NCBI RefSeq assembly: GCF_030316765.1
Contig: NZ_JASZYT010000010.1
Coordinates: 248,001-312,000 of the forward strand
Length of the DNA stretch: 64,000 nt
Origin: Variovorax saccharolyticus
GTDB lineage: Bacteria; Pseudomonadota; Gammaproteobacteria; Burkholderiales; Burkholderiaceae_C
Direction: 5' to 3'
Shown here: positions 42,191 to 50,546 of the stretch, piece by piece
Layout: each line of letters begins with the position of its first letter
Position numbering within the stretch: the stretch's first letter is position 1
Notes under the pieces: generated by a model
What the model saw: only the letters and a program-made list of their open reading frames with translations
Told to the model about the DNA's origin: nothing
Database searches by the model: none
Position numbers and translations under genes: made by a program

Positions 42191-43780
42191 TCAGCGTGCG
42201 AGCCAGACCTCTCCCCAGCCTTCACCCATGAAGTTCGCCGATTTCGAATGGTCGCGCACGGTCTTGCGGGCCACCGTATAGGGCTCGATCTCCACCAGCG
42301 GCAGGATCGGCGCCTCGGTGCTCACGATGCGGGCGAAGTCGTGCGCGATGGCCTTGCGTTTGCCTTCGTCGGTCTCGGTCGACAAGCGCGCCACCAGCTT
42401 GTCGACTTCCGGCCGCGAGAAGCCGGTGGCGTTGCGGAAGGCCGCGCCCTTGACGATGCCGTCGGTGGTGTAGAACTGGGTGAGCGAAGGCACGGGCTCC
42501 GCGGCGCCGGCATTGTTGGACAGCGCGATGTCGTAGTCGTAGTCGCCGTAGATGCGCTTGAGCGAGGTCGGCCGGTCGAGCACGTTGAGGTTGACCTTGA
42601 CCTTCACGTCCTCCAGCGCCTGCTTGACGTACTGGCCCAGCTTGACGTTCTCCTCGAACCAGCCCGCCGCCACCAGGTTGACCGTGAAGCGCGATCCGTC
42701 CTTGACCGGGAAGCCCGCCGCGTCCAGAGCCTTGCCTGCCTTCACCACGTCGAACGGGTACTGCGGCAGGTCGGGGTTGTAGAAGAGCGTGTTGATGCTG
42801 GAGAACGGGCCGTTCCCCGGCCGCGCCTGCTTGTAGTAGATGGTGTTGGCGATGAACTTGCTGTCGATCGCCTGCAGCAGGGCCTGGCGAACCTCCCGCT
42901 TGTTGACGATCTCCCGCCGCTGGTTGAACTCGATCGTGGCGACCCAGGCCGAGTTCTGGTAGCCCCGCTTGTCGACCGCGAACTTGCCGCCGCTGGTCAG
43001 GCGCGCCAGATCGGGCACCGGGACCGGGTTGAAGGTGGCGATGTCGAGCTCCCCCGCCTCCAGGGCGGCTGCGCGCGACGCCGGGTCGCGCCACCAGCGG
43101 ATGATCAGCTTGTCGAGGTAAGGCTGCGCCGGGTTCCAGTACTGTTCGTTGCGCACCAGCTCGACGTGGCTGCCACGCACCCAGGTCTTGTACTTGAACG
43201 GGCCGGTGCCCACGGGGGTGTTGTTGATCGGGTTGGTGATGATATCCTTGCCCGCGTAGAGGTGCTTGGGCAGCACCAGGTCGGTCGCCAGGATGCTCTT
43301 GAAGGTGAACTCGGGAATCGGCGCATCGAGCCTGAAGACCACGGTCAGCGCGTCAGGGGTCTCGACCGTCTTCAGCGACCTGAGTGACACGCCATCGGAG
43401 ATCGGCTTCCAGTATTCGAGAGCGTTGTAGGCCACGTCGGCCGAAGTGAAGTCCTTGCCATCGTGCCACTTGACGCCCTTGCGGAGCTTCACCGTGTAGC
43501 TCTTGAAATCGGGCGCGGCAGCAACGCTCTCCGCCAGCAAGGGCGTGAACTTGAAATCGCCCTCGAGCCTCAACAGCCGCTCGAGCACCTTGGTCGATGT
43601 GAAAAGAGGGCTCGAGCCTCCGCCGGCGGGCACGAACAGCGCCTGCGGCTCGAAGCCACCCCAGGTGGCAGTCAGCGTCCCGCCCTTGACGGGGGTGTCC
43701 CCTGCCTGCGGGGCTGCCTGGACCGCGAAGGCGAAGGTCAAGGCGAGTGTGGTGATCGAGAGTGCGGAGCGCAGCGGCAT
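42191..43780 (-). CDS. Peptide-type ABC transporter substrate-binding protein
   Basis: A 529-residue periplasmic receptor of the DppA/OppA class (SBP_bac_5). The signal peptide ends near VQAAPQAG. Family landmarks are GGTLTATWGGFEP, the KLRKGVKWHDGKDFTSADV motif and the lobe-closing NNTPVGTGPFKYK. No lipobox. Members bind peptides, opines, glycosides or nickel complexes, so the ligand cannot be named. First gene of the eleven-gene operon; a motif shared with the sulfonate-type receptor gene lies 107 bases upstream. Confidence 0.9.
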   Translation of the reverse strand: MPLRSALSITTLALTFAFAVQAAPQAGDTPVKGGTLTATWGGFEPQALFVPAGGGSSPLFTSTKVLERLLRLEGDFKFTPLLAESVAAAPDFKSYTVKLRKGVKWHDGKDFTSADVAYNALEYWKPISDGVSLRSLKTVETPDALTVVFRLDAPIPEFTFKSILATDLVLPKHLYAGKDIITNPINNTPVGTGPFKYKTWVRGSHVELVRNEQYWNPAQPYLDKLIIRWWRDPASRAAALEAGELDIATFNPVPVPDLARLTSGGKFAVDKRGYQNSAWVATIEFNQRREIVNKREVRQALLQAIDSKFIANTIYYKQARPGNGPFSSINTLFYNPDLPQYPFDVVKAGKALDAAGFPVKDGSRFTVNLVAAGWFEENVKLGQYVKQALEDVKVKVNLNVLDRPTSLKRIYGDYDYDIALSNNAGAAEPVPSLTQFYTTDGIVKGAAFRNATGFSRPEVDKLVARLSTETDEGKRKAIAHDFARIVSTEAPILPLVEIEPYTVARKTVRDHSKSANFMGEGWGEVWLAR

Positions 43781-43886
43781 TGAATCGGGTTGTCGTTTTG
43801 TGGTGCGGGAAAGATGACGCGAGTCATCGAAGCGAGACCGCAACCTTAGGACTTCCCTCGCGCTTCCCCAACGAAGAAGAAGCGTC

Positions 43887-43904
43887 TTGCTTATTCGGTT
43901 TGCG
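43887..43904 (-). promoter_or_regulatory. Shared promoter motif, copy 1 (upstream of peptide-type ABC operon)
   Basis: Read on the minus strand this is CGCAAACCGAATAAGCAA. A second copy, CGCAAACCGAATCTGCAA, precedes the sulfonate-type binding-protein gene at 46739-46756; 16 of 18 positions agree. It lies between the operon start and the end of the next gene. The conservation in two otherwise unlike promoters suggests a regulator site or shared promoter core. Confidence 0.5.
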
Positions 43905-43944
43905 ACTCAAAGATTGGCCACCCGACCGCAGGCAGGGGCTCTGC

Positions 43945-44718
43945 TCAGAAGGCTTCCTTGAACGGGCGCAGATCGATCTCCTGCGTCCAGGCGCTGCGGT
44001 GCTGCATATGCAGTTGCCAGTAGCTCTCGGCGATCGCGTCCAGGTTCAGGAGCCCGTCTTCGCCAGCCTGGGCCACTCGCTGCGGCGCATTGCTGCGCAG
44101 GCGCTCGCCATCGATGCCGCCGTCGATCACCACGTGGGCGACATGAATGCCCTGCGGTCCGAACTCGCGCGCCAGACTCTGGCTGAGCGAGCGCAGCCCC
44201 GCCTTGGCGGCCGCGAACGCAGCGAAGGGCGGCTTGCCGCGCAAGGCCGCCGTGGCTCCGGTGAAAAGCAGGCTGCCACGGCCGCCGGGCGCCCGTGCGT
44301 CCTGGTCATTCGCCAGCAGCAGCTGCAGCGCTTCGCGCCCGAAGATGAAGCCGCCCAGGGTACTCGTGCGCCACGCCTGCGTGAACTGCTCGACCGTGAG
44401 CTCGAGCGTCGGCGCGCGCACCGCGCTGGCGGCATTGAAGACCGCAATCGACAGGGCGCCGAGTGCCTTCACGCGCTGCGCGATGCCGTGGATCTCCGCT
44501 TCGCTCGCCACGTCGCCGGCGAATGCATGGGCCCGGCCGCCGGCCGACTCGATCTCGGCAGCCACCGCCTGCAGCTGCTGCGCCGTGCGCCCGGTCAGCG
44601 CCACGCTGTAGCCACCGCTGGCGAACCGGCGCGCCAGCGCCGCGCCGAGCCCGGCGCTGGCGCCGACGCCGGCGATCCATGCCACCGGCGCACGGCCCTC
44701 GGGAAGTTCTTGGCTCAT
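43945..44718 (-). CDS. SDR-family protein with Phe in place of catalytic Tyr
   Basis: A 257-residue short-chain dehydrogenase-like protein. The cofactor site reads AGVGASAGLGAALARRF, then DVASEAEIHG and FNAASAVR. In the active-site motif YxxxK the tyrosine is Phe: AAFAAAKAGLRSL. The rest of the fold, including Lys, is kept, and a sub-family with this FxxxK form exists. It may bind NAD(P) without ordinary SDR catalysis, or use another acid. It follows the nitroreductase gene in the same direction after 83 bases. Confidence 0.83.
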   Translation of the reverse strand: MSQELPEGRAPVAWIAGVGASAGLGAALARRFASGGYSVALTGRTAQQLQAVAAEIESAGGRAHAFAGDVASEAEIHGIAQRVKALGALSIAVFNAASAVRAPTLELTVEQFTQAWRTSTLGGFIFGREALQLLLANDQDARAPGGRGSLLFTGATAALRGKPPFAAFAAAKAGLRSLSQSLAREFGPQGIHVAHVVIDGGIDGERLRSNAPQRVAQAGEDGLLNLDAIAESYWQLHMQHRSAWTQEIDLRPFKEAF

Positions 44719-44801
44719 GTTCTGGTCCTCTCGAATCGGATGGCGCGCCGGCCCGGATGCCTCATGAAAGTCCGGATGCCAGCCGCAGCATGATGGCCCA
44801 C

Positions 44802-45398
44802 TCAGAGGATCTGCGCGACCTCGTCGAAGGGCAGCCGGGGCCCGCGCGGGAAGGTGCCGGAGGGGTCGGCAACGCCCAGGTTGACGAGGAAATTGGTGCG
44901 CCAGCGCCCGTCCGGGAAGAAGCTCTTGTCGACGAGCTCGGCGTTGAAGCCGGATTGCGGGCCGGCATCCAGTCCCAGCGCCCGGGCCGCCAGGACCAGG
45001 TACGCACCCTGCAGGCTGCCGTTGCGAAAAGCCGTCGCCTGGGCCGCGTCGGCGTTGCCTTCGAAGATCGGCTTGGCGTCATAGGCCGGGAACTGCTGCG
45101 GCAGATGCTCGTAGAAGCGCGTGTCGTGGGCGACGATCACTGTCACCGCCGCGGCAAGCGTCTGCGCGGTGTTGCCCGCCGAGAGCGCAGGCCGCAGGCG
45201 TTCTTTCGCCTCGGCGCTGCGCACGAACACGAATCGTGCGGGCTGCGCATTGAAGGCCGTCGGGCCCCACTTCACGAGGTCGTAGAGCGCGCGCAGGGTC
45301 TGGTCGGTCACGGGCACCGGCTTGAAGGCATGCACCGTACGGGCATTGCGAAACAGCTGATCGAGTGCGGCGTCCGGAACGGCTTGGAGAGTGGTCAT
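44802..45398 (-). CDS. Nitroreductase-family protein, RutE-like
   Basis: A 198-residue FMN-dependent oxidoreductase of the size and sequence type of RutE (malonic semialdehyde reductase): KWGPTAFNAQPARFVFVRS binds FMN, and AYLVLAARALGLDAGPQSGF is the family's central helix. The other rut pyrimidine-degradation genes are not present, so the substrate is probably something else; reduction of a reactive aldehyde or quinone is plausible. 36 bases downstream of a small hypothetical gene. Confidence 0.85.
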   Translation of the reverse strand: MTTLQAVPDAALDQLFRNARTVHAFKPVPVTDQTLRALYDLVKWGPTAFNAQPARFVFVRSAEAKERLRPALSAGNTAQTLAAAVTVIVAHDTRFYEHLPQQFPAYDAKPIFEGNADAAQATAFRNGSLQGAYLVLAARALGLDAGPQSGFNAELVDKSFFPDGRWRTNFLVNLGVADPSGTFPRGPRLPFDEVAQIL

Positions 45399-45434
45399 CG
45401 CAGGGTGGGTGGGTGGTTCAGGAAAAGTCGACCG

Positions 45435-45695
45435 TCAGATGGCCCATCGCAGCCCCTGCGTCAAGGCGTCCTCCAGCCGGGTGTCGTTCGCCGCCGTTTC
45501 GGCGCCGAGGGCCGGCCGGCCATACGCCAGCGCGGCGGCCCGGAGGCGCCGCATCATCCGGATCGGCACATGGCCATGCGGCGCTCGCCGCGCCACCTCG
45601 TGCGGCGACGCAGGCGCGATCTTCCAGGCCGAGACGGTTTGCGCGATCACCCGGCGCGAGTGCTCGGCGGGCGACAGTTCGATCTTGAGTGTCAT
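45435..45695 (-). CDS. Small hypothetical protein
   Basis: An 86-residue protein (94 if the ATG at 45719, overlapping the receptor stop, is used). GAGG lies nine bases before the chosen ATG. Basic, with MTLKIELSPAEHSRR at the start and a central Ala/Arg helix; no known motif. Its position between the sulfonate-type receptor gene and the nitroreductase gene suggests membership in one operon (45.4-46.7 kb). Confidence 0.5.
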   Translation of the reverse strand: MTLKIELSPAEHSRRVIAQTVSAWKIAPASPHEVARRAPHGHVPIRMMRRLRAAALAYGRPALGAETAANDTRLEDALTQGLRWAI

Positions 45696-45711
45696 CAGCG
45701 GATCCTCGGGT

Positions 45712-46668
45712 TCATGCAATGCCGGCGAGCGCGGCTTCGAGCACGTTGATCTTCTTCGGAATGAGCTTCAGCTCGAAAAAGGTGTCGGCGATCCGCTGCT
45801 GCTCGCCGAGGATCGCCTTGGTGATCGGCCCGGTGCCGAAGTTCGAGCGGCCGATGGACACGTCGACCACCGGCTTCGGGATGCCCCAGAGCGCCGCCAG
45901 CTCGGTGGCCAGCTCGCCCTTGTTCGCCGCGCCCCACTGATCGATGGCATTGATCTCCTCGACCAGGATCTTCGTCACGTCGGTGTTCTTGCCCGCGTAG
46001 TCGAGCGACGAGAAGTAGTAGGCGCGATTGCCCACGACGCCGGTGGCGTCTGCCAGCAGGCGGGCATCCAGGCTGGTCTGGGCGGCGGCCAGGAAGGGGT
46101 CCCAGATCACCCAGGCGTCGATCGAGCCCTTCTCGAACGCGGCGCGTGCATCGGCCGGCGGCAGGTAGACCAGGTTCAGGTCGCTGTACGGCAGTCCGTG
46201 CTTCTCGAACAGCTTGACGATGAAGTAGTGGACGTTGCTGCCCTTGTTGAGCGCGATCTTCTTGCCCTTGAGGTCCTTGACCGACTGGATCGTCGACGCC
46301 TTCGGCACGATCACCGCCTCGGCCTGCGGCCGCGGCACCGTCGCCGCCACGTAGGCCAGCGGCGCCCCGGCGGCCTGCGCGAAGATCGGCGGCGCCTCGC
46401 CGACGTCGCCGAAATCGATCGAGCCGACGTTCAGCGCTTCGAGCTGCACCGGACCGGCCGTGAACTCCGTCCACTTGACCGATACGCCGAGCGGCGCCAG
46501 CCGCTTCTCGAGCGTGCCGCGCCCCTTGAGCACACTGAGGTAGCCCTTCTGGTTGCCGATGCGAAGCTGGCGCCCCGGCGTCTGGCCGAAGGCGGTGATG
46601 GCTGGCAACGCGATGGCGGCGGCGGCGCCCTGGAGCAGCCGACGGCGGGGCAGTGCGATCTCGGTCAT
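45712..46668 (-). CDS. Aliphatic-sulfonate-type ABC substrate-binding protein (SsuA-like)
   Basis: A 318-residue receptor of the SsuA/TauA type. An RRR-containing Tat-like signal (PRRRLLQGAAAAIALPA) is followed by LRIGNQKGYLSVLKGRG, the GDVGEAPPIFAQAAG ligand loop and the DAWVIWDPFLAAAQ hinge, all typical of the family. No permease or ATPase gene is adjacent, so it must use components encoded elsewhere. The promoter region holds the motif shared with the peptide-type ABC operon and an inverted repeat. Confidence 0.87.
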   Translation of the reverse strand: MTEIALPRRRLLQGAAAAIALPAITAFGQTPGRQLRIGNQKGYLSVLKGRGTLEKRLAPLGVSVKWTEFTAGPVQLEALNVGSIDFGDVGEAPPIFAQAAGAPLAYVAATVPRPQAEAVIVPKASTIQSVKDLKGKKIALNKGSNVHYFIVKLFEKHGLPYSDLNLVYLPPADARAAFEKGSIDAWVIWDPFLAAAQTSLDARLLADATGVVGNRAYYFSSLDYAGKNTDVTKILVEEINAIDQWGAANKGELATELAALWGIPKPVVDVSIGRSNFGTGPITKAILGEQQRIADTFFELKLIPKKINVLEAALAGIA

Positions 46669-46717
46669 GGATGGAGCATGGAAGTGACGGACTGATTCTG
46701 CGGATGCACGACCTGCC

Positions 46718-46756
46718 TGCAAACGAAGCAAATCGAGTTTGCAGATTCGGTTTGCG
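46718..46756 (-). promoter_or_regulatory. Promoter motif and inverted repeat upstream of SsuA-like gene
   Basis: TGCAAAC (46718-46724) and GTTTGCA (46737-46743) form a perfect 7-bp inverted repeat spaced by 12. Overlapping it, 46739-46756 read on the minus strand is CGCAAACCGAATCTGCAA, the second copy of the motif at 43887-43904. The position 50-90 bases before the ATG fits an activator or repressor site. Confidence 0.55.
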
Positions 46757-46776
46757 TTGCATGCGCATCGGATCCA

Positions 46777-49700
46777 TCAGATCCCTGGGAGCAGCGCGCT
46801 TGCGCGGACCAGATCCGGATAGTCGAAGCCTTCGGTGAACCGCCCATAGATCGGTCGCAGCACGGCCTCGGCCTCGTCGGCCCGGCCTTGCGCCCGACAG
46901 AGTCGCGCCAGTGCGGTTGCCGCACGCAGCGCATACAGAAATGCTCCCTGTTGCCCAGCGACCTTGCTCGCTCGCCGATACGCAGTCTCGGCGCCCGCCA
47001 AGTCGCCATCGAGTTCTGCCAAGCGTCCGCGCAGCGAGAGGAACGGGGCGGCCTGGAACCACTCGACGGTTTCCTGCAAGGCCTTCTCGCCGGCCAACAG
47101 GAACTCGGTGGCCTCCTCCCTTCGTCCGGCGTCGAGCAGGACTTCAGCTGCACGCGCAGTGGAGACGATGCTGGCGAATCTGCCGCCGAACGTTGTCCAT
47201 CCCGAATAGCCTTCGCGAAGCAGTCGGGTGCCCTCGTCGAACCGTCCCGTCGCGACCAGGGCAAGACCGAGCCCGGACTTCGCCGCGACACCGAATGCCT
47301 TCAGGCCGTGACGTTCCGCCAACTCGATCGCCTGCGTGAAGTGCGTGATTGCATCTTTCCATTCGCCCTTCAAGCCGGACATCACACCCGTCATGCGCAG
47401 CGCCCAGACTCGACTGTTCGAATGTTGTCGCTGCTCCGCCATGGCGAGTCCCTCGTGCACGCAAGCATGGGCCGATGACAGGAGGCCTCGGAACACCAGG
47501 CTCGAGGCGAGGTGCATCAGGATCGCGACCAGCGGATCGGCGCCGGCCAGCGCTTGCCACTCTTGGGGCCTCACCCTCTCCAGTTCGCGCCTGGCCTCGG
47601 TCAGGTCGCTGCTCGCCTGTTCCAACGCTCCGAGATACATCCTCGGAACGCCCATGAGCACGAGTCGAATGACGCGGCCCATCGGCTTCACCCGCATCAA
47701 TTCAGCCGGCCCGTATCGCTCCAGCAACGCGATGGCCTCGCCGCATTGCCCGGCGGCGATCAGCCCCGTGGCGATCCCGCCGCAGGCATGAAGCTGCTCA
47801 TCGGGCCGGTCCAGCGACGCCGCGAGATCACGGGCCCTCGTGTAGTTCTCCTTCGCGCAAGACGAGGTGAACCCTTCGGTCTGGAACACCGCGTTGCCGA
47901 GTTGGATGCGCAAGCCAAGCTCGACCTGGGCGCAGGGTTCGACAGCCTGCACGCTGCCCAGCAGTGCGACCGCCGCCTGGTAGTGCGTCACCGCCTCGCG
48001 CACGGCCGAGCGGGCCATCGCCTGATCGCCCGCCGCCTGCCAGTGGCGCAGCGCCGCCGCGGCGTTGCCGCCTTCCTGATGGTGGTAGGCCAGCAACTCG
48101 GCCTGCGCCGCCGGGGCAGCGCGGTCCGGCTTTTCGAGGGCCGCCGCGATCTGTCGATGCCACAGCACGCGCTGGCTCCTGAGCATGCAGTCGTAGGCCG
48201 TGTCGCGCACCAGCGCATGCTTGAAGCTGTACGTCGCATCGGGCGGCGTGCCGCGACGGAACACCAGTTCGGAGCGCACCAGCTCGGCCAGCGCAGCGGC
48301 GAGCCTGGGCGGCGGCATGGCGCCGAGCAGCTCGACCACCAGGCGGTGCCCGAACTCGCGGCCAATCACCGCGCCGACCTGCGCGACTTCCTTGGCCGCG
48401 GCGAGTCGGTCCAGGCGCGCCATCAGGGAGTCCTGCAAGGTGGCGGAAATCGCCAGCCGGGGCAGCGGGCCGCTCAGACGGTAGCCCGACGGCGTGTCTT
48501 CCAGCAAGCCCGACTGCACCACGGTCTTGGTCAACTCTTCGATGAACAGCGGTATGCCGTCCGTCTTGCCGATGATCTGGTCCAGCACCTCCGCCGGGAG
48601 CGCCTTGCCCGCCGTGACCCCACCCACCAGCGCCGCGCTCTGCTTGCGGGACAGCCGGTTCAGGCTGTGACGGGTCGCTTGGCTGGCGCCGCTCCATGAG
48701 GGGATGTACCCGGGTCTGCAAGTCACCACCAACAGCACGCGCGCGTCGCGAATCCGCTCGGCGACCTGCCCGATCAGCTCTTCGGTGGTCGGGTCGATCC
48801 AGTGCGCATCCTCGACCAGGAAGAGCACCGGCTGCTGCCTGGACAAGCGCAGCAGCAGGTCGATCAGCCCCTCGAGCGTGTGCGCCTTTTCCTCCTGCGG
48901 CGAGGCACCGCCAGGCGAGGAGCGGCCGCCATCGGGCAAGCCCACCAGCCGCAGCAAGCAACCGAGGGACGACGCTGGCAGCGCGCCGGCCATCAGTTCG
49001 AGCTTGCGCGCGCGGTCCTCGGGCGGATCTGCCGGCGCCATGCCCGCCGTGCGCTCCAGATGCTGCACCACCGGGTACAGCGCGCTGCTGCTGAAGTAAG
49101 GCGAGCACTGCAGCAACACCGTGGCCACCGATTCGCCGGCAAGCCGCTCGCGCAAGACCTGGCAGATGCGCGACTTGCCGATGCCGGCCTCTCCCGACAG
49201 CAGCACGACCTGGCCTTCGCCATCTCGCGCCAGTGCCCAGCGCTCGAGCAGCAGCGCGAGCTCGCTGTCGCGGCCGATGAACTCGACCAGGCCGTGCATG
49301 TGTTGCGCCTCGAAGCGCGTCGCGACCCGGTGCTCTCCGGCCACGCGCCAGGCCTTCACCGGCTCGGCGAAGCCCTTGAGGTCGAGAAGGCCCAGCGATT
49401 CCAGCACGAACGAATCGCCGACGAGCTTGCGCGTCTCGTCGGCGAGCACGATCTCGCCCGGTCGTGCCTGCGCCTGCAGGCGCGCCGCGAGATTGGGCGT
49501 CTCGCCGCTGGCCGAACGTTCGGCCGCCGCAGTGCCCTTGCCGATCGCGCCGACGACGACCCGTCCGGTCGCGATTCCGATGCGGGTCTGCAGCTCGATG
49601 TCGCCCCGCGCCCGCCTTGCGTCGAGCGCCTTGACGAGGCTCAATGCCGAGCGTACGGCGCGCGTCGCATCGTCCTCGTGCGCCTGCGGATAGCCGAAGT

Positions 49701-50133
49701 ACACGAGCGCGCCGTCACCGAGGAGTTGCGCGACATGGCCCTCGCAGGGCGCGACCGCCATCGCCACTTCCTCGTGGTAGCCGCGAATGAGTTGTTGCAG
49801 GTCCTCGGGATCGAGCCGGGCCGACAGCGCCGTCGAACCGACCATGTCGCAGAACATCACGGTCAAGTGCCGGCGCTCGGCATCGCGAGGCGACGTTGAT
49901 GCCGCGGCCATCGCTTCCACGGAGGCTGCCTGCGGCGATGGCCCGGCGCCGCTGCTCAGCGTGGCAATGGCGCGCAGCAGCCGCTTGCGATGACCGAGCG
50001 CGGCCACGCCGAGCGCCTTCAGATCATCGTCGCCCAGTTCTCCGAGCAGGTCGAACTCGACCCCCTGCTCGGCGAACGCCTGCGCGTATTCCCCGAGGCT
50101 CAGACCCTGCAGCCACTGCGCCACGTCGTCCAT
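46777..50133 (-). CDS. SAM domain-class III cyclase-AAA ATPase-TPR regulator
   Basis: An 1118-residue multidomain protein. Residues 1-60 form a SAM-type domain (VAQWLQGLSLGEYAQAF). Residues 88-265 form a class III adenylyl/guanylyl cyclase domain with metal ligands D96 (MFCDMVGST) and D140 (LLGDGALVYFG). Residues 285-650 form an AAA/NB-ARC-like ATPase with Walker A GEAGIGKS (314-321) and Walker B LFLVEDAHWID. The rest is TPR-like helices. The architecture is common in betaproteobacteria but its inputs are unknown. The initiator ATG at 50133 puts the SAM domain at the N-terminus. It lies next to the replication module but need not be part of it. Confidence 0.87.
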   Translation of the reverse strand: MDDVAQWLQGLSLGEYAQAFAEQGVEFDLLGELGDDDLKALGVAALGHRKRLLRAIATLSSGAGPSPQAASVEAMAAASTSPRDAERRHLTVMFCDMVGSTALSARLDPEDLQQLIRGYHEEVAMAVAPCEGHVAQLLGDGALVYFGYPQAHEDDATRAVRSALSLVKALDARRARGDIELQTRIGIATGRVVVGAIGKGTAAAERSASGETPNLAARLQAQARPGEIVLADETRKLVGDSFVLESLGLLDLKGFAEPVKAWRVAGEHRVATRFEAQHMHGLVEFIGRDSELALLLERWALARDGEGQVVLLSGEAGIGKSRICQVLRERLAGESVATVLLQCSPYFSSSALYPVVQHLERTAGMAPADPPEDRARKLELMAGALPASSLGCLLRLVGLPDGGRSSPGGASPQEEKAHTLEGLIDLLLRLSRQQPVLFLVEDAHWIDPTTEELIGQVAERIRDARVLLVVTCRPGYIPSWSGASQATRHSLNRLSRKQSAALVGGVTAGKALPAEVLDQIIGKTDGIPLFIEELTKTVVQSGLLEDTPSGYRLSGPLPRLAISATLQDSLMARLDRLAAAKEVAQVGAVIGREFGHRLVVELLGAMPPPRLAAALAELVRSELVFRRGTPPDATYSFKHALVRDTAYDCMLRSQRVLWHRQIAAALEKPDRAAPAAQAELLAYHHQEGGNAAAALRHWQAAGDQAMARSAVREAVTHYQAAVALLGSVQAVEPCAQVELGLRIQLGNAVFQTEGFTSSCAKENYTRARDLAASLDRPDEQLHACGGIATGLIAAGQCGEAIALLERYGPAELMRVKPMGRVIRLVLMGVPRMYLGALEQASSDLTEARRELERVRPQEWQALAGADPLVAILMHLASSLVFRGLLSSAHACVHEGLAMAEQRQHSNSRVWALRMTGVMSGLKGEWKDAITHFTQAIELAERHGLKAFGVAAKSGLGLALVATGRFDEGTRLLREGYSGWTTFGGRFASIVSTARAAEVLLDAGRREEATEFLLAGEKALQETVEWFQAAPFLSLRGRLAELDGDLAGAETAYRRASKVAGQQGAFLYALRAATALARLCRAQGRADEAEAVLRPIYGRFTEGFDYPDLVRASALLPGI

Positions 50134-50340
50134 CGAGCCAGCTCCTGCGTATCCGTTCGATGACAGCGAACCAATGGATCGCCGCCTGGACATCATTCTT
50201 GCTGCGGACTGAGCGCGTCTTGTAAGCAGGCGCTGAGGTCCGGGCTGCGGGGCGGAACGGGTTCAGCCCTGTCGATGCCCGGGCAACTGCGGACCCATGG
50301 TGTCCGCAAAGGCGCCCATGCCGCACCAGGGCGACGAAGT

Positions 50341-50358
50341 GTCCAGGTATTAATCGCT
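50341..50358 (+). repeat. Solitary iteron copy outside the origin
   Basis: GTGTCCAGGTATTAATCG, continuing as CTT, matches the first origin iteron (54009-54029) at 19 of 21 positions. It lies about 3.7 kb from the array, in a non-coding region upstream of the 268-residue gene. A plausible remote Rep-binding site. Confidence 0.6.
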
Positions 50359-50528
50359 TCGCCCGCCCGCGGACATCGATTGTTTCACGGTATTTTTGCT
50401 CGTTCATTTTTTCTCAATGAAAACAAGGACTTAAGGTCTTTATCTCGTGTCCCGAGGCAAAATGTTTCACGAAATTGAGCTGGATTCAAGACATTGGCTT
50501 GCAGGTTCATGGTTGTCGGACATAATTA

Positions 50529-50543
50529 GGTTATTAGGTAACC
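50529..50543. promoter_or_regulatory. Small dyad before the 268-residue gene
   Basis: GGTTA-TTAGG-TAACC, a 5-bp inverted repeat ending three bases before the ATG at 50547, inside an AT-rich stretch. It could be an autoregulatory operator, and no Shine-Dalgarno sequence is seen there. Confidence 0.35.
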
Positions 50544-50546
50544 AAT

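Larger units (their letters stand above)
50134..50546. other. Intergenic region between cyclase regulator and partition-module gene
   Basis: About 410 bases without a convincing gene. The left half is GC-rich; from about 50380 the composition turns AT-rich, in contrast with the whole window, like the origin region. It holds a lone iteron (50341-50358), an inverted half-iteron (GGACA at 50373-50377), two copies of TGTTTCACG (near 50383 and 50463) that resemble halves of a chromosomal parS site, and a small dyad just before the next ATG. Confidence 0.5.

Noticed and set aside
50383..50471. Two TGTTTCACG sequences as possible chromosomal parS halves
   Set aside because: A functional site of that type needs the full TGTTTCACGTGAAACA palindrome; only half sites are present.
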